From Choanephora cucurbitarum (Eukaryota > Mucoromycota > Mucoromycetes > Mucorales > Choanephoraceae): DNA of 38,459 bases. The stretch covers positions 1-38,459 of the forward strand of contig JAIWNI010000168.1 in assembly GCA_025331435.1 (NCBI GenBank), read 5' to 3'. Made by a program: the position numbers and the translations under genes. Under the pieces are notes generated by a model, which was given only the letters and a program-made list of their open reading frames with translations, did no database searches and had not been told where the DNA came from. Shown one piece after another: positions 10,396 to 20,172 of this stretch. Position 1 is the first letter of the stretch, and each line of letters begins with the position of its first letter.

Positions 10396-13300
10396 ATGTC
10401 AGACAACGAACTCGAAAAGAGCTCTATATCAGTAAAACGAGCAAGAGAAGCTAGCTTCGGCGAAGAGGAGACAGTCAAAGTTGAACCCAAAGATCAGCTC
10501 AAGATAATTACTGATTTGCAGGAACAACATCTTGAGGATGGCGAACTTTGGTGTCTAATATCCAAATCTTGGTATACGCGTTGGAAGCAGTACTGCTCTC
10601 GGATAGGCAGTAGTCAGCAAAAGTCTAGAATGATTGGAGAAGGAACTGCTCCTGGTCCCATCAGCAATAAAAGTATTTTGACAGACGGCGTCCTTGAAAA
10701 GAACTTGGAAATTGAACAAACCGTATTTGCTGTACCTGAAGAAGCTTGGAGCTTATTGATTGAATGGTATTCTTTTTCGGAGAAAAAAAAAGACTGGAAC
10801 AAGAGAGAGAGATAAATAGTGATTAACATCAACTTTTAGGTATGGTATCACAGCTGACAATTGTGATCCTATTGAGCGGATGGTAGTGACGATTGAGGAC
10901 AAAAAGACGATCGAGCTTTATCCGCCTCAGTTTAAGCTGTATGCTATTGTCGAAAGCAGATCTTGGACTAATCTAACACGTTGCCCTGTATTTACTTTAT
11001 CTCAGACAAACTGTGTTCGTGACCTTTTAGATACCATTAAAAATTCCTTCGATCTTACTCCCGAGACTGAAATTCAAATCTGGGACATAAAGGACGCACC
11101 GACTACCTCATTCAATCCGCCTAATATTCCTATTTCATTGCTTACTCATGCTAAGTTACTGGACATTCAAGATCAGGATGTTGTATTGGGTCGTTCAGGA
11201 GAATTCCATATTGCTGTCGAAGTGAGAGATAAGACTACTCAACGATTCCCATCCGAACAATTACAGCAGTCAGACACATCTTCTGTATCTTCCACTTCTA
11301 GCATCTTTGCTAATGGATTTAACAATCTTACAACCTCTTCTTCTACCACAACTCCTCCTCCTCCCCCAGTGGTCACTAAAAAACTTACGCCTGGTGTCTG
11401 TGGTCTTCAGAACTTGGGCAATACTTGCTTTATGAACTCAGCCCTTCAATGTCTCAGTAATACCGAACAGTTAACCAAGTGGTTCTTGGCTGATAATTAC
11501 AAGCAAGATTTAAACAGAGATAATCCATTGGGTATGAGAGGTCAAGTGGCAGAAGCATTTGGTGAGCTGATTCATAAATTATGGAGTGGTCATAGCAATG
11601 TCGTAGCCCCTAGGGACTTTAAGTATACTATTGGTCGCTTCAACTCATCATTTAGTGGCTATCAGCAGCACGACACACAAGAACTTTTGGCTTTCTTACT
11701 TGATGGTCTTCATGAAGATCTTAACCGCATCCTCAAGAAACCTTATATTGAGCTACCTGACTTTGATGGCATGAAAGATCACGAGATTGCTGAGCGCAGT
11801 TGGGATTACCACAAAGCAAGAAACGATTCTGTTATCGTCGACTTATTCCAAGGTCAATTCAAGAGTAAGCTGGTCTGTGCTGAATGCAAAAATGTAATGT
11901 ATCATTGATATACATCTTTTTCTCCATATTGACAGTACTTTGTTTGTATATAGGTCTCTGTTACATTTGATCCATTTATGTATCTATCTTTGCCTTTACC
12001 TATCAACAAAAAGAGCAAGACAACTATTGTATATATTCCTTATGATCCATCAAAACAACCTCAACGGGTTGTAGTTACATTGAGTAAAGAAGCAAGCATT
12101 GCTCATCTTCAAAAAGAAGTAGCCAAAATGATGTCCGTAGATGATCCTAACTCTGTAAGTAAATATAGCAGACTCGTTTTTTTTTAACTTATATTCATGA
12201 TAAATAGCTTTTGGTTATTGAAGTCTTTAGTCACAAAATATACAAAGTTTTCCCTCAATATGAACCAGTAGCCACCATTGGTACTTCTGATACTATTTAC
12301 GTCTATCAACTTCCTGGTCCAGTACCTCCTCTTCCCAAAAAGAAGGCCAGATACTCGTATAGCCAGTACAACCAATACGATGAAGATAATGAGGAGCGAC
12401 AGCCTATAGACGAAAACCAGCTTATTGTTTTCCCTGTCTATTGTGCTACTGTTGAAAAGCATGAAGCATCATACAACAGCCAAATCAAACAATTTGGCGA
12501 GCCTATTATTCTTGCTTTACCTCGTAAAGAAGCCAAGAGTACAGAACATCTTTATCACCTTGTATCTAAGCATGTAGAGCGCTATACACAATTCAAGTTG
12601 TTTGAAGAAGTAAAGGAACCTGCCAGCCCCACTCAACAGGAAGACGAGTTGGATGAAGAGCAACCACCTGCTTACAAAATGGTTGTCGAATCCTCAACAG
12701 CTGACATCTCAAATGAAGACGAAACAAAAGAACCAGAACAAGACAACGATCAAATGGAAATCGATGCATCTGAAGAAACCATTCAGCAAAACCCTATTCA
12801 TAACGCTGCTGCTGTTACTGCAGCTGGTGGCAAAAAGATCGAGCCCATGAGCAACTTGTTCACAATGAAAGTTTTTCCAGCAAATCGCTACAATCGAGGT
12901 CCTGATGAACTATTGCCTACCACTCAATCCTGGTCTGGCTTGATTGATCTTGCAGAACGTGCAGAAGCAGAAGATGCACAGAGAGAAGAATATAACAAAC
13001 AACAGGACGAATCTGAGTCAGAGTCAGAACTCGTTCACGAACAAGATACAGAGATGGAAGATTCGCTTGTCTTGCCTGCCAAGATTGAAGATGAAGATGA
13101 AGTAGAGGATGCCTCTGCTCTGTTTGGTCAAGAAGATAAGGCTGATTCAGTTATGAGTGCTCTCGTTTCAGAACAAGATGATGTTGTATCCACCAGCAAG
13201 TTTGCAATAACTCCTCCAGTTACTGTGAGTACTCCTAAACGCAAGGTGACTTGTCCACCTAGTACTATCATTCGTCAAGGCGAAGGCATTTTGTTAGAAT

Positions 13301-14377
13301 GGACACCTAAGAGAGCCCAGCAAATTTTTGGTACTTCTCGTAACAGTGATAGTGGAGTTTCCACTGATGCTTGGGAGGACATTCACGATTTGGGTGATCC
13401 TGATAGCGAGAATCTCAAACAAGCCCAACAAAAAAAGCAAGTGACTTTGTCTGACTGTCTCGATGAATTCACAAAAGAGGAAGAACTCAGTGAAGAAGAT
13501 CTATGGTACTGTCCTAAATGTAAGAAGCACCAGCGTGCTACAAAAAAATTCGATCTCTGGCGCATGCCCGAAATCATGGTAGTACACTTGAAGCGTTTCA
13601 GCCATTCCCGTACCTGGAGAGATAAGATTGATGCATTGATCGATTTCCCTACTTCAGAGCTGGATTTGACAGACCGTGTGCTGAGTATTGAAGATTCCTC
13701 TAATGTGAAAGAAGAAGATCGATTGGTTTACGACCTATATGGTGTAGACAATCATTATGGTGGTTTAGGTGGTGGTCATTGTAAGTCACTATACTGTTCA
13801 AAAGCAAATCAAAAGAAGAATTTCAGTTTAATTGTTCGTATATAGACACTTCTTATGCCCAAAATTTTGAAAACGGAAACTGGTATAATTTTGATGATTC
13901 CCATGTCAGTAAAGTAGATGTATCTGAAGTCAAGGTAAAGAAAGAAATTCATAGGTCTTGAAAACAAAACGAAGCTGACTTATCTTTTACTTCTAACAGA
14001 CTACAGCAGCCTACCTTTTGTTCTATAAACGTAGAAGAGTTGTAAACAAGGAATCTGTCAAGTCAGTAGAAGAGATTATCAGAGAAGCCAACGAGAAGCA
14101 GCAGGCTGCTGAGGAAAAAATGGTTGTTCTGCAATCACCTCAAGATGAGCAGTCAAATCAAATATCAACCTCAGGCATGGAAGAAACCAACACATATAAC
14201 CAGATTCCTCCTGTTGCTTCAGCTTCTATAGTAGACGATGATTCCAGAATCAGCGGTGGTGACAGTAACAGTAGTAGTAGTGGAAGCATCAACACCAGCG
14301 CTAGCAGTCATAGTGACATTGAAGACACTACACATGAAGACGAAGAAAAGCCGACTTTACCTTCAGAACTACTTTAA
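10396..14377 (+). CDS. Ubiquitin carboxyl-terminal hydrolase, USP4/11/15 (yeast Ubp12) type
   Basis: Exons 10396-10766, 10840-11893, 11954-12154, 12208-13780, 13846-13934 and 14000-14377 give 1221 residues. It is a cysteine protease that removes ubiquitin from substrates. Residues about 35-125 form a DUSP domain ([18 protein letters not shown]); a ubiquitin-like segment follows (about 140-235). The catalytic domain opens with [18 protein letters not shown], nucleophile Cys320 (codon 11426-11428), then [20 protein letters not shown]. Zinc-ribbon cysteines are CAEC (11877-11888) and CPKC with [10 protein letters not shown]. The domain is split by a long acidic insert (about 12600-13250), as in this subfamily. 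The His box GGLGGGHYTSYAQN is assembled across the 13780/13846 junction (His1066), which confirms that splice. The C-terminal tail is Ser/Glu-rich and disordered. The first donor (gtattc) is non-canonical, but frame and family agree. Confidence 0.94.
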
Positions 14378-14558
14378 TAAACGTAACTTGTAGAATCTCT
14401 TGGTTGTAGAGGTTTCTTTTTCGCTAAGACTTTACATACAACTTTGTGTTTTTCTCTTTATAGACTTTAAAATCAATTACAAATAAATCCAAAATATAAA
14501 GAAATGTTTAGATCCTCTCAACAATGTTTATTGAATTTATACAAAAGATTGGAATTGT
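14378..14558. terminator. Convergent 3' ends of USP and eL14
   Basis: Only 181 bp separate two converging stop codons. Plus-strand AATAAA copies lie at 14376-14381 (overlapping the USP stop) and 14482-14487. A minus-strand AATAAA lies at 14532-14527, 27 bases past the eL14 stop. The two 3' UTRs very probably overlap. Confidence 0.6.
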
Positions 14559-15476
14559 TTAAGCAGTTTGCTTCTTGGCAGCAGCAACAGTGGAACCGAC
14601 AGCGAAACGACGCTATAAAAAAAATAAGTAAAGATTACAAGCAACATAAATGAAAATGACTTACTTGGTTCTTGAGCTTGGCCAACTTGAAACGGTCAAA
14701 GTCAGACAAACCAGCACGGACCTTGCGTTGTTCAATCTTCTTGGCCCAGGCAGTCTTGTTCCAGGCAGCAACGGTTTCGTTCTTTTCCAAAGCCTTGACA
14801 AGAGCGGCCTTACCAATGTTACGGGGAAGGTTCTTGAGGACAAGAGGGGTCAAGACCAAACGCTTGTAGGCGAAAGCTTGACGGACAACACCAGTGGTGG
14901 GACCATCGATGAGAGCACGGTTGTGGTCGATGATGTCAACAATGACAGCCAACTTACCGGCATCAGCACCGTGGTTGATGAGGACAACACGACCAACTTC
15001 GACTTGACGCTTGAAACTACCTTGCTAAAAAGAAATTGAAAAATTAATATGCTTGTAGAATAGTGATAAGCTAATAGATAGAAGCAAAGTGACCGTGGCT
15101 CTTTCACTTCGCTAGTCAGGGCCCAAAATAAGGCTGCATGTGTTGATGTTCAAAAAAGTGGAAATAGTTTCGTGTTGATTTGATTACTCCACTTAATATA
15201 TACATATACATATATGCTATGTCTATTTCAAATGATCGTTTCAACAGTACTGTAGTATTGAGATTCGACTGTATGGCTTGCAAATAGCCTAAGCATATAC
15301 GAAGAGCGGAAGTAGTTGAATGAGTGATCAATTGAAATAGGCATGTACTGTATATCGTTTGTTTTCATCCATCCGCATATGGGCCCTGACTATCGATGCA
15401 ATCAATCTGTCATATCTGTCTGTCTTCTCTGCCTCTATCTATCGCTTGAAATGCATATAAGTATACATACCACCAT
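14559..15476 (-). CDS. RPL14: 60S ribosomal protein eL14
   Basis: Minus-strand exons 15476-15471, 15024-14665 and 14612-14559 give 139 residues. eL14 is a structural protein of the large ribosomal subunit. The body reads [20 protein letters not shown], then [18 protein letters not shown], and ends [20 protein letters not shown], all family hallmarks. Exon 2 has no ATG and is open at its 5' end. The nearest workable start is ATGGTG directly followed by a perfect GTATGT donor at 15470, which splices in frame to CAAGGTAGT at 15024 and yields [15 protein letters not shown]. The first coding exon would thus be only two codons and the first intron 446 nt, far longer than the 50-80 nt introns of neighbouring genes. 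Long first introns are common in ribosomal protein genes. A pyrimidine-rich leader (accctctctttctc) precedes this ATG. The body is certain; exon 1 is a well-supported inference. Confidence 0.9.
15113..15392. repeat. Nested inverted repeats inside eL14 intron 1 (possible MITE)
   Basis: The ends are 13-base perfect inverted repeats, TAGTCAGGGCCCA (15113-15125) and TGGGCCCTGACTA (15380-15392), with partial matching for four more bases outside. Inside lies a longer imperfect inverted repeat: ctatttcaaatgatcg (about 15213-15251) against its near complement around 15308-15345, enclosing a small ggct..agcc hairpin. Flanking TA dinucleotides would fit a TA-targeting element if the terminal repeat begins at GTCAGGG. 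No coding capacity. Alternatives are paired regulatory sites with a GGGCCC core or an RNA fold that brings the splice sites together. Confidence 0.45.
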
Positions 15477-16564
15477 GGTTGATATAATGGATGGTCTTGA
15501 GAAAGAGAGGGTATCCTTATGGTGGCACTTGCCTATTTGATTTTACTGTGGTCCCCTCTCACTTGAGCATTGATAGGTGAAAACATGAATTTGCCGGACT
15601 GATACCGGACTGGATATAATTTCAAAGCCAACAAATTTGAATGATGAATAAATCGATATGACCAATGAATTAAGACTGTCACTAGATTTAATATACGCAA
15701 AGAGAATCAATGCGAAAAAGGTTTATAAGATCTGAAATGAAAATAGTCAAACAGGAAAAAGATTTGCAAAGTATTCCTTTCCAATTCAGCAAAAACATAA
15801 AGAAAAAAGGAACCTTAACACTGTCTTGAAGGGAAAAAATGCATAGGTGTCATCACTATCGCTGATATCCTTCATGCACCTTCCATTTTGCATAAAGTGT
15901 TTAACAACAAACGTAGGCTCATTAAATGAGATATGCAGAGACAGAGAAATGCTTCCAGCACAACTTGTCAAGAAGATATGCTTGAAAGAAAAAACTGGCA
16001 GCATTCGGACAAGAACTGGAATTAACACAATCATTGTTTAGCTTCACAATGTGTTTTTCATCATTGGTAGAGGAGTTGAACGAAAAGTTCTAAGAACCAA
16101 AGCATAACATCGCAATACTTACTTCGCTGCTTCCTTTCTAATCATGAAGCAAGCGATATCAAAATTGATTTAGTATACTTTCAAGTCTTTCTTCTCTTCA
16201 GCAGCGTTTAGCCTTGCTTTCTGAAAGCCATTAAGGCCTTCACGTTACTTTGATAGTAGTCTATATGCCTTAACACGTTGTGATTAATTGTGTTATTTAA
16301 ATAAAGTTCTATCGTTCTGTCTGTGACACCTATAATCTAAGTGGCTATCTTATTTGCACAATTGATCTTGGATATAAAAGTAGTTGAGCATCTATATCTG
16401 GGATATCTCTGAAATTCGATATGGTAATTGTCTTGAACCGACAATGCACAGTCTGTTTTGAAGGATATGATTAAACCTGTTTCTTTCTGTTTTTTGTGGG
16501 TATATTCCATCACAATATTAATCAAACAATTGACATCAATTGAAAAAAGTTAAAATTACCTTAA
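15477..16564. other. Spacer upstream of eL14, no intact gene
   Basis: The first hundred bases carry the eL14 promoter and leader on the minus strand; no clear TATA box was found. Beyond that, short protein-like stretches occur (for example plus strand 15847-16041), but none is recognisable, and the open frames are short. It is probably more decayed sequence continuous with the relic that begins at 16565. Confidence 0.4.
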
Positions 16565-17674
16565 GAGTTTACTTGTCTACATTTTGCTTTACAAAAAAGT
16601 ATATCTGGACAGACGAGTGTCTATGCTCATCAAAGTTGGCTTTGCCTGTATAATATGCGAGAATGTAAAAAGAGATGGCAATCGAGTTCATTTGACAGCC
16701 AAAAAGGGACGTCTATACTGATACGATTGTACAAGCAAAGACTCAGTGATGAACAGCCTTTTGTAACCGACTTCACGAAAACGACAGAGAAGTAACTCTG
16801 TAATGATTTTTCTTACATGACTTGTTTTTATACAGTAATGCATAACAATTTCTTTGCCGCAATATCAAGCAAAATAAAGAACGGAAAAAAGAACTGATGT
16901 GGATCTCTTCAAGCCTAAAAAACGACTTGTCGAACAAGAAGAGACTGCCTACTGCGAGCGTGATGAAAAGTTGTATGAAAAACAAAGTCGAGAAACTAAT
17001 CATCAGCCTTTGGAAATATTATGTTAATGAACACCTTGACATGATTTCTCGAACCCTCAAACGCAAAATGCTTCCTCAGATGAAAGAGGAACCTCTTCCG
17101 CCAACTCATAGAGCGCAGATATCTAAACAAGCTGGTAGACAGTGAAAGAATAACACTGGTATCTGGAGAAGGTAGCGTATATATCTATTATTATGCATCT
17201 TGCGACTCTGCAAATTCAACTCAATCTTGCTGGCTTAACGGATTGAAGGTAATCAGTACAATCTGTTGAAGATAGAGGAACTGGTGTAGGCAGTAAAGCG
17301 AAAGGACATCGCAGATACGGTGGAAAAAGGCTTGAGAAAATGTGTGGCCAAACAGTCATAGTATGCATTACCAATAAACATATGACCTCTCAGATGTGTC
17401 TCCATTACTTTCAAAAAATGGAATACCCGCTTTTCGTAAAAGAGAAAGACAGAAGAATAAAAAAAAAATGAAACACACTCGGTAGCTTGATGTTTGTCAA
17501 TCAAGGTTGTATCTATGCGAGATGTGACAGGGCAACAAGTCAAGAGACAGTCTGTCTTTGCTTACAACTGCTTTATCAGGTCTTTCTTCTGTGGTATTTG
17601 GCCAACCAACTTCTACCTTCAAAACCAAATATGATACGGTTAAGGAACAATATGGTTTCCCAGTTGTAGACTAA
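16565..17674 (+). pseudogene. Frameshifted TnpB/Fanzor-like (RuvC nuclease, transposon-type) ORF relic
   Basis: Protein-like segments succeed each other on the plus strand in shifting frames: 16565-16795 (contains RECKKRWQSSSFDSQKGTS), 16875-17024 (DLFKPKKRLVEQEETAYCE), 17084-17269 (KLVDSERITLVSGEGSVYIY), 17253-17468 (GVGSKAKGHRRYGGKRLEKM, then ITNKHMTSQMCLHY), and after one stop GCIYARCDRATS running into another frame with RDSLSLLTTALSGLSSVVFG to a stop at 17672-17674. The order resembles the C-terminal half of TnpB/Fanzor proteins: a G-x-GS-x-KG block, N-x-TS-x-x-C at the zinc ribbon, a second Cys pair, then RD and a G. The first zinc pair is damaged (C-L-H-Y). At least three frameshifts and a stop make it non-functional as it stands. 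No start, RuvC-I motif, terminal repeats or target duplication were identified. Family assignment is by motif pattern only. Confidence 0.5.
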
Positions 17675-17758
17675 CTCAAATTTGTAACTCTGTGATTAGC
17701 ATAGTTCATTGATTGTTTAGATGTATTTTTGAGTGATGCTTGTTGCCTCAAGGAATAA

Positions 17759-18117
17759 ATGGACAAGCAAGTTTATGTTGACGAGAGAAAATCGGTTTCT
17801 GAAGTGTCTTTATTTAAGAGTATTTGAGTAGAGATAGAAGAGCTGTTAACCATCAAGCAGTATAGAGATGATTGGTTGTAGAGCTAGAGAAGCAATTACA
17901 AACAAAGGGTGATCGTGAGATTCTTATAGATATGAGAATACGGCATATCAGCTATATTCAAGAAAGAGCACAAATCTCTATAAGAAGGTTTAAAAGCCTA
18001 GACAAGAAAAAAAGGCAGTGCATAGCTAAGCACAAACATTTTAACTGTATACAAACTGATTATGCTCTTGTCAAGAGATGGGCATTTCAAATTCAGATAG
18101 CTCTGTGTCACTACTAA
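17759..18117 (+). pseudogene. Possible decayed helical ORF of unknown family
   Basis: An ATG at 17759 opens MDKQVYVDERKSVSEVSLF, meets a TGA at 17825, continues in the same frame (EIEELLTIKQYRDDW), then the protein-like frame shifts by one at about 17872 and runs to 18117 (ELEKQLQTKGDREILIDM, then ISYIQERAQISIRRFKSLDK). The predicted product is strongly helical and charged. It follows the nuclease-like relic by 85 bases and may belong to the same element or be separate. It ends 104 bases from the PEX11 stop. No family recognised. Confidence 0.3.
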
Positions 18118-18221
18118 TACTTGCAGAAGCTATAAAAAAAAGACATGTGAAAGCCTATCCGCTGGCATATGAATTCTCTTCATTTAGTCAGCCAAAATAA
18201 AAGGAGTTTATTGTGAATAAC

Positions 18222-19168
18222 TTATCCATTGAGCTTCTTCCATTGAGTGACCATAGCCATGAAAGATGTAGTCATACTGTATTGTATGTCAATTAGACAC
18301 AACACTTTAACGCACACTCACATACAAATTGAAACTGTACTTACCCTGCTAAACCTACAATTCCTTCATCCACTTTTAAATATCCAAGTCCAGCAGAAGG
18401 GATAATTGCATCAACGGCATCTTGAATGACAGCGTATCTAGTGTTGTATAGATCCCTACAAAAACCATGTTTAGTGGATCCGCTTACTCCTCTCAATACA
18501 GGTTGTATATCCTTCTCCTTACAATGCAAGTGCTTTTTCTTGAGCCTTAAGCTCAATGATTTGGTCCTCAGATTTTTCTTCAGTGTTGACAATTTCCTTA
18601 CGCGACTTTTCAAGCATATGTTGACGCACAGCCAATTGTTTGAATTTGTACAAACCAGAAAGCAATGAAGCGGTGATACCAAAGAGCCAACACTTTTGTC
18701 CAAATTCAGTGATCGTCTTAATATTACTGGGCTTATAGAAGTTGATAGAATTGCTCTATCAGATCAAAAAGAGATAGTTGTTGTCAAAACTCTGCAATCG
18801 CTATTTTGCTTTCAAACGTTTTCACTTGTCTTTACCAAAACAAACATCTCACTCAAATAGTAGAAGCACATACCAGCTTGTTTGGCAACAGCTGTGTAAC
18901 GCAAAACTTCGTCTCTAACGGCCAAGCTCTTTACACCAGTCTGAGCAAATTCAACAGGCTTCAAAAGTCTAAAGAACTTACGACCATTACCCAAATGAGT
19001 TTTGAGGTCAGTCCAGCGTTGAACAACATCTTTAGGTGCACCACTACGGAAGAGATAGAAGGCATAAAAACGTGCAAAGTATTGGACAAGACGACAAAGT
19101 TTTTCACGGCCAACAGTTGTGTTTAAGTAGCGGTTGAAAGCGTCGATACTTTGGTGGTTTACGACCAT
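18222..19168 (-). CDS. PEX11: Peroxisomal membrane protein PEX11
   Basis: Minus-strand exons 19168-18836, 18755-18523, 18455-18345 and 18276-18222 give 243 residues, close to the usual size. PEX11 sits in the peroxisomal membrane and drives elongation and division of peroxisomes. The N-terminus has the family block GREKLCRLVQYFARFYAFYL; GRKFFRLLKPVEF follows. Exon 2 carries FGQKCWLFGITASLLSGLYK, and exon 3 the C-terminal AVIQDAVDAIIPSAGLGYL. Exon 4 ends TTSFMAMVTQWKKLNG. The donor of intron 1 was placed at gtaaag (18835) rather than the tempting gtatgt 50 bases earlier, because only the former joins in frame. A minus-strand AATAAA overlaps 18212-18207, just past the stop. The gene faces the relic region and shares no promoter with it. 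Confidence 0.94.
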
Positions 19169-20172
19169 ATTTTGTTAAAGTTAGGAGAAAGAAAGAGGGA
19201 AAAAAGGAATGAAAAATAGGAGATCTTCTATCATTGTGTGAGAATTAAATAAGGTATCCAAATGTTTGTGACGACTTTTTGGTCAGACTAATTGCTCCTT
19301 AACCCACATCCTGCATCAAGTAGGCGCATCCTATAGAACATTACACATCAACAAGGGTCAATTTTGATAGAAAAACTTTGATTTATCATAATACCTTCTA
19401 TCTATTAATTTTTCGGATAAAAATAACTTACGACATTCACGAGAAACTGCCTTATGAGTATTCACTTTATTCAGCACTGGCTAGGCTTATTTGAAATCAT
19501 ATCAAACCCCCCCCCTTCTCTTTCTACATGTTTTTTAAATACTTAAGAGCTAGAAGACAAATATTATCAAAATGCTAATTTTCTATCACACTAAATGATA
19601 AGAGGGCACACGGTTGCACGGTATAATTATATCCCGATTTAGCGATACATTCTGTACAATATTTTATCCGATCAATTGTGAAATGTATATTTGTGACCAC
19701 ATGTAGCTATCAATTCGGCACAAAGCTCTTTTCTCTTTGTTTCTTGTTTCATACAATCTCAGTCATGTCGTTGACTTGATCCATGTATGTGTTTCTCTTA
19801 TTTATGTTAGAGACATACTAATTCATAGAAGCACAGTGCAACCACGCCTGTGTTTAGAATAGAAACAAACATACAGTGTGGATCAAGCCAAGTCTAAACA
19901 ACATTTGACTTCCTGTCAAACCCTAATGTTAAAGTGTATTTCTTTTTTTACCAATGATAAAGCATATTGAATACGCGAACAACAAATCGCATGTGTTTAG
20001 ATGTTTAACAATATGACCAACAAAGAGTAGAATTACAAGTTGTTTGAGATGTCAAAGAAAACTAGACAAAAGCAGTATAGATTTATGTACAGACTTGAAC
20101 ACCATTAACAAATATAATGAGCATAGTTCTTACATACAGCATTAATAACTATTTATTTCATTAACTAAACAT
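19169..20172. other. PEX11 promoter side and spacer
   Basis: About 1 kb between the PEX11 start and the stop of the next minus-strand gene. It contains a run of nine C at 19507-19515 and an imperfect inverted repeat at 19774-19887 (listed separately). No open frame of interest and no RNA gene was recognised. Confidence 0.5.
19774..19887. repeat. Imperfect inverted repeat, about 25-base arms
   Basis: Left arm acttgatccatgtatgtgtt (from 19774) pairs with the complement of the right arm caaacatacagtgtggatca (ending near 19887), separated by about 65 bases. The match continues weakly inward (gtttct..). It could be a small hairpin, a MITE remnant or a structured RNA; no terminal target duplication is obvious. 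Confidence 0.4.

Noticed and set aside
14650..15039. Plus-strand ORF of 129 codons over eL14
   Set aside because: Antisense shadow of the ribosomal protein exon; the minus-strand reading matches eL14 clearly.
15137..15139. Nearer minus-strand ATG as the start of eL14
   Set aside because: It meets an in-frame stop after seven codons and no GT donor lies before that stop, so it cannot join exon 2.
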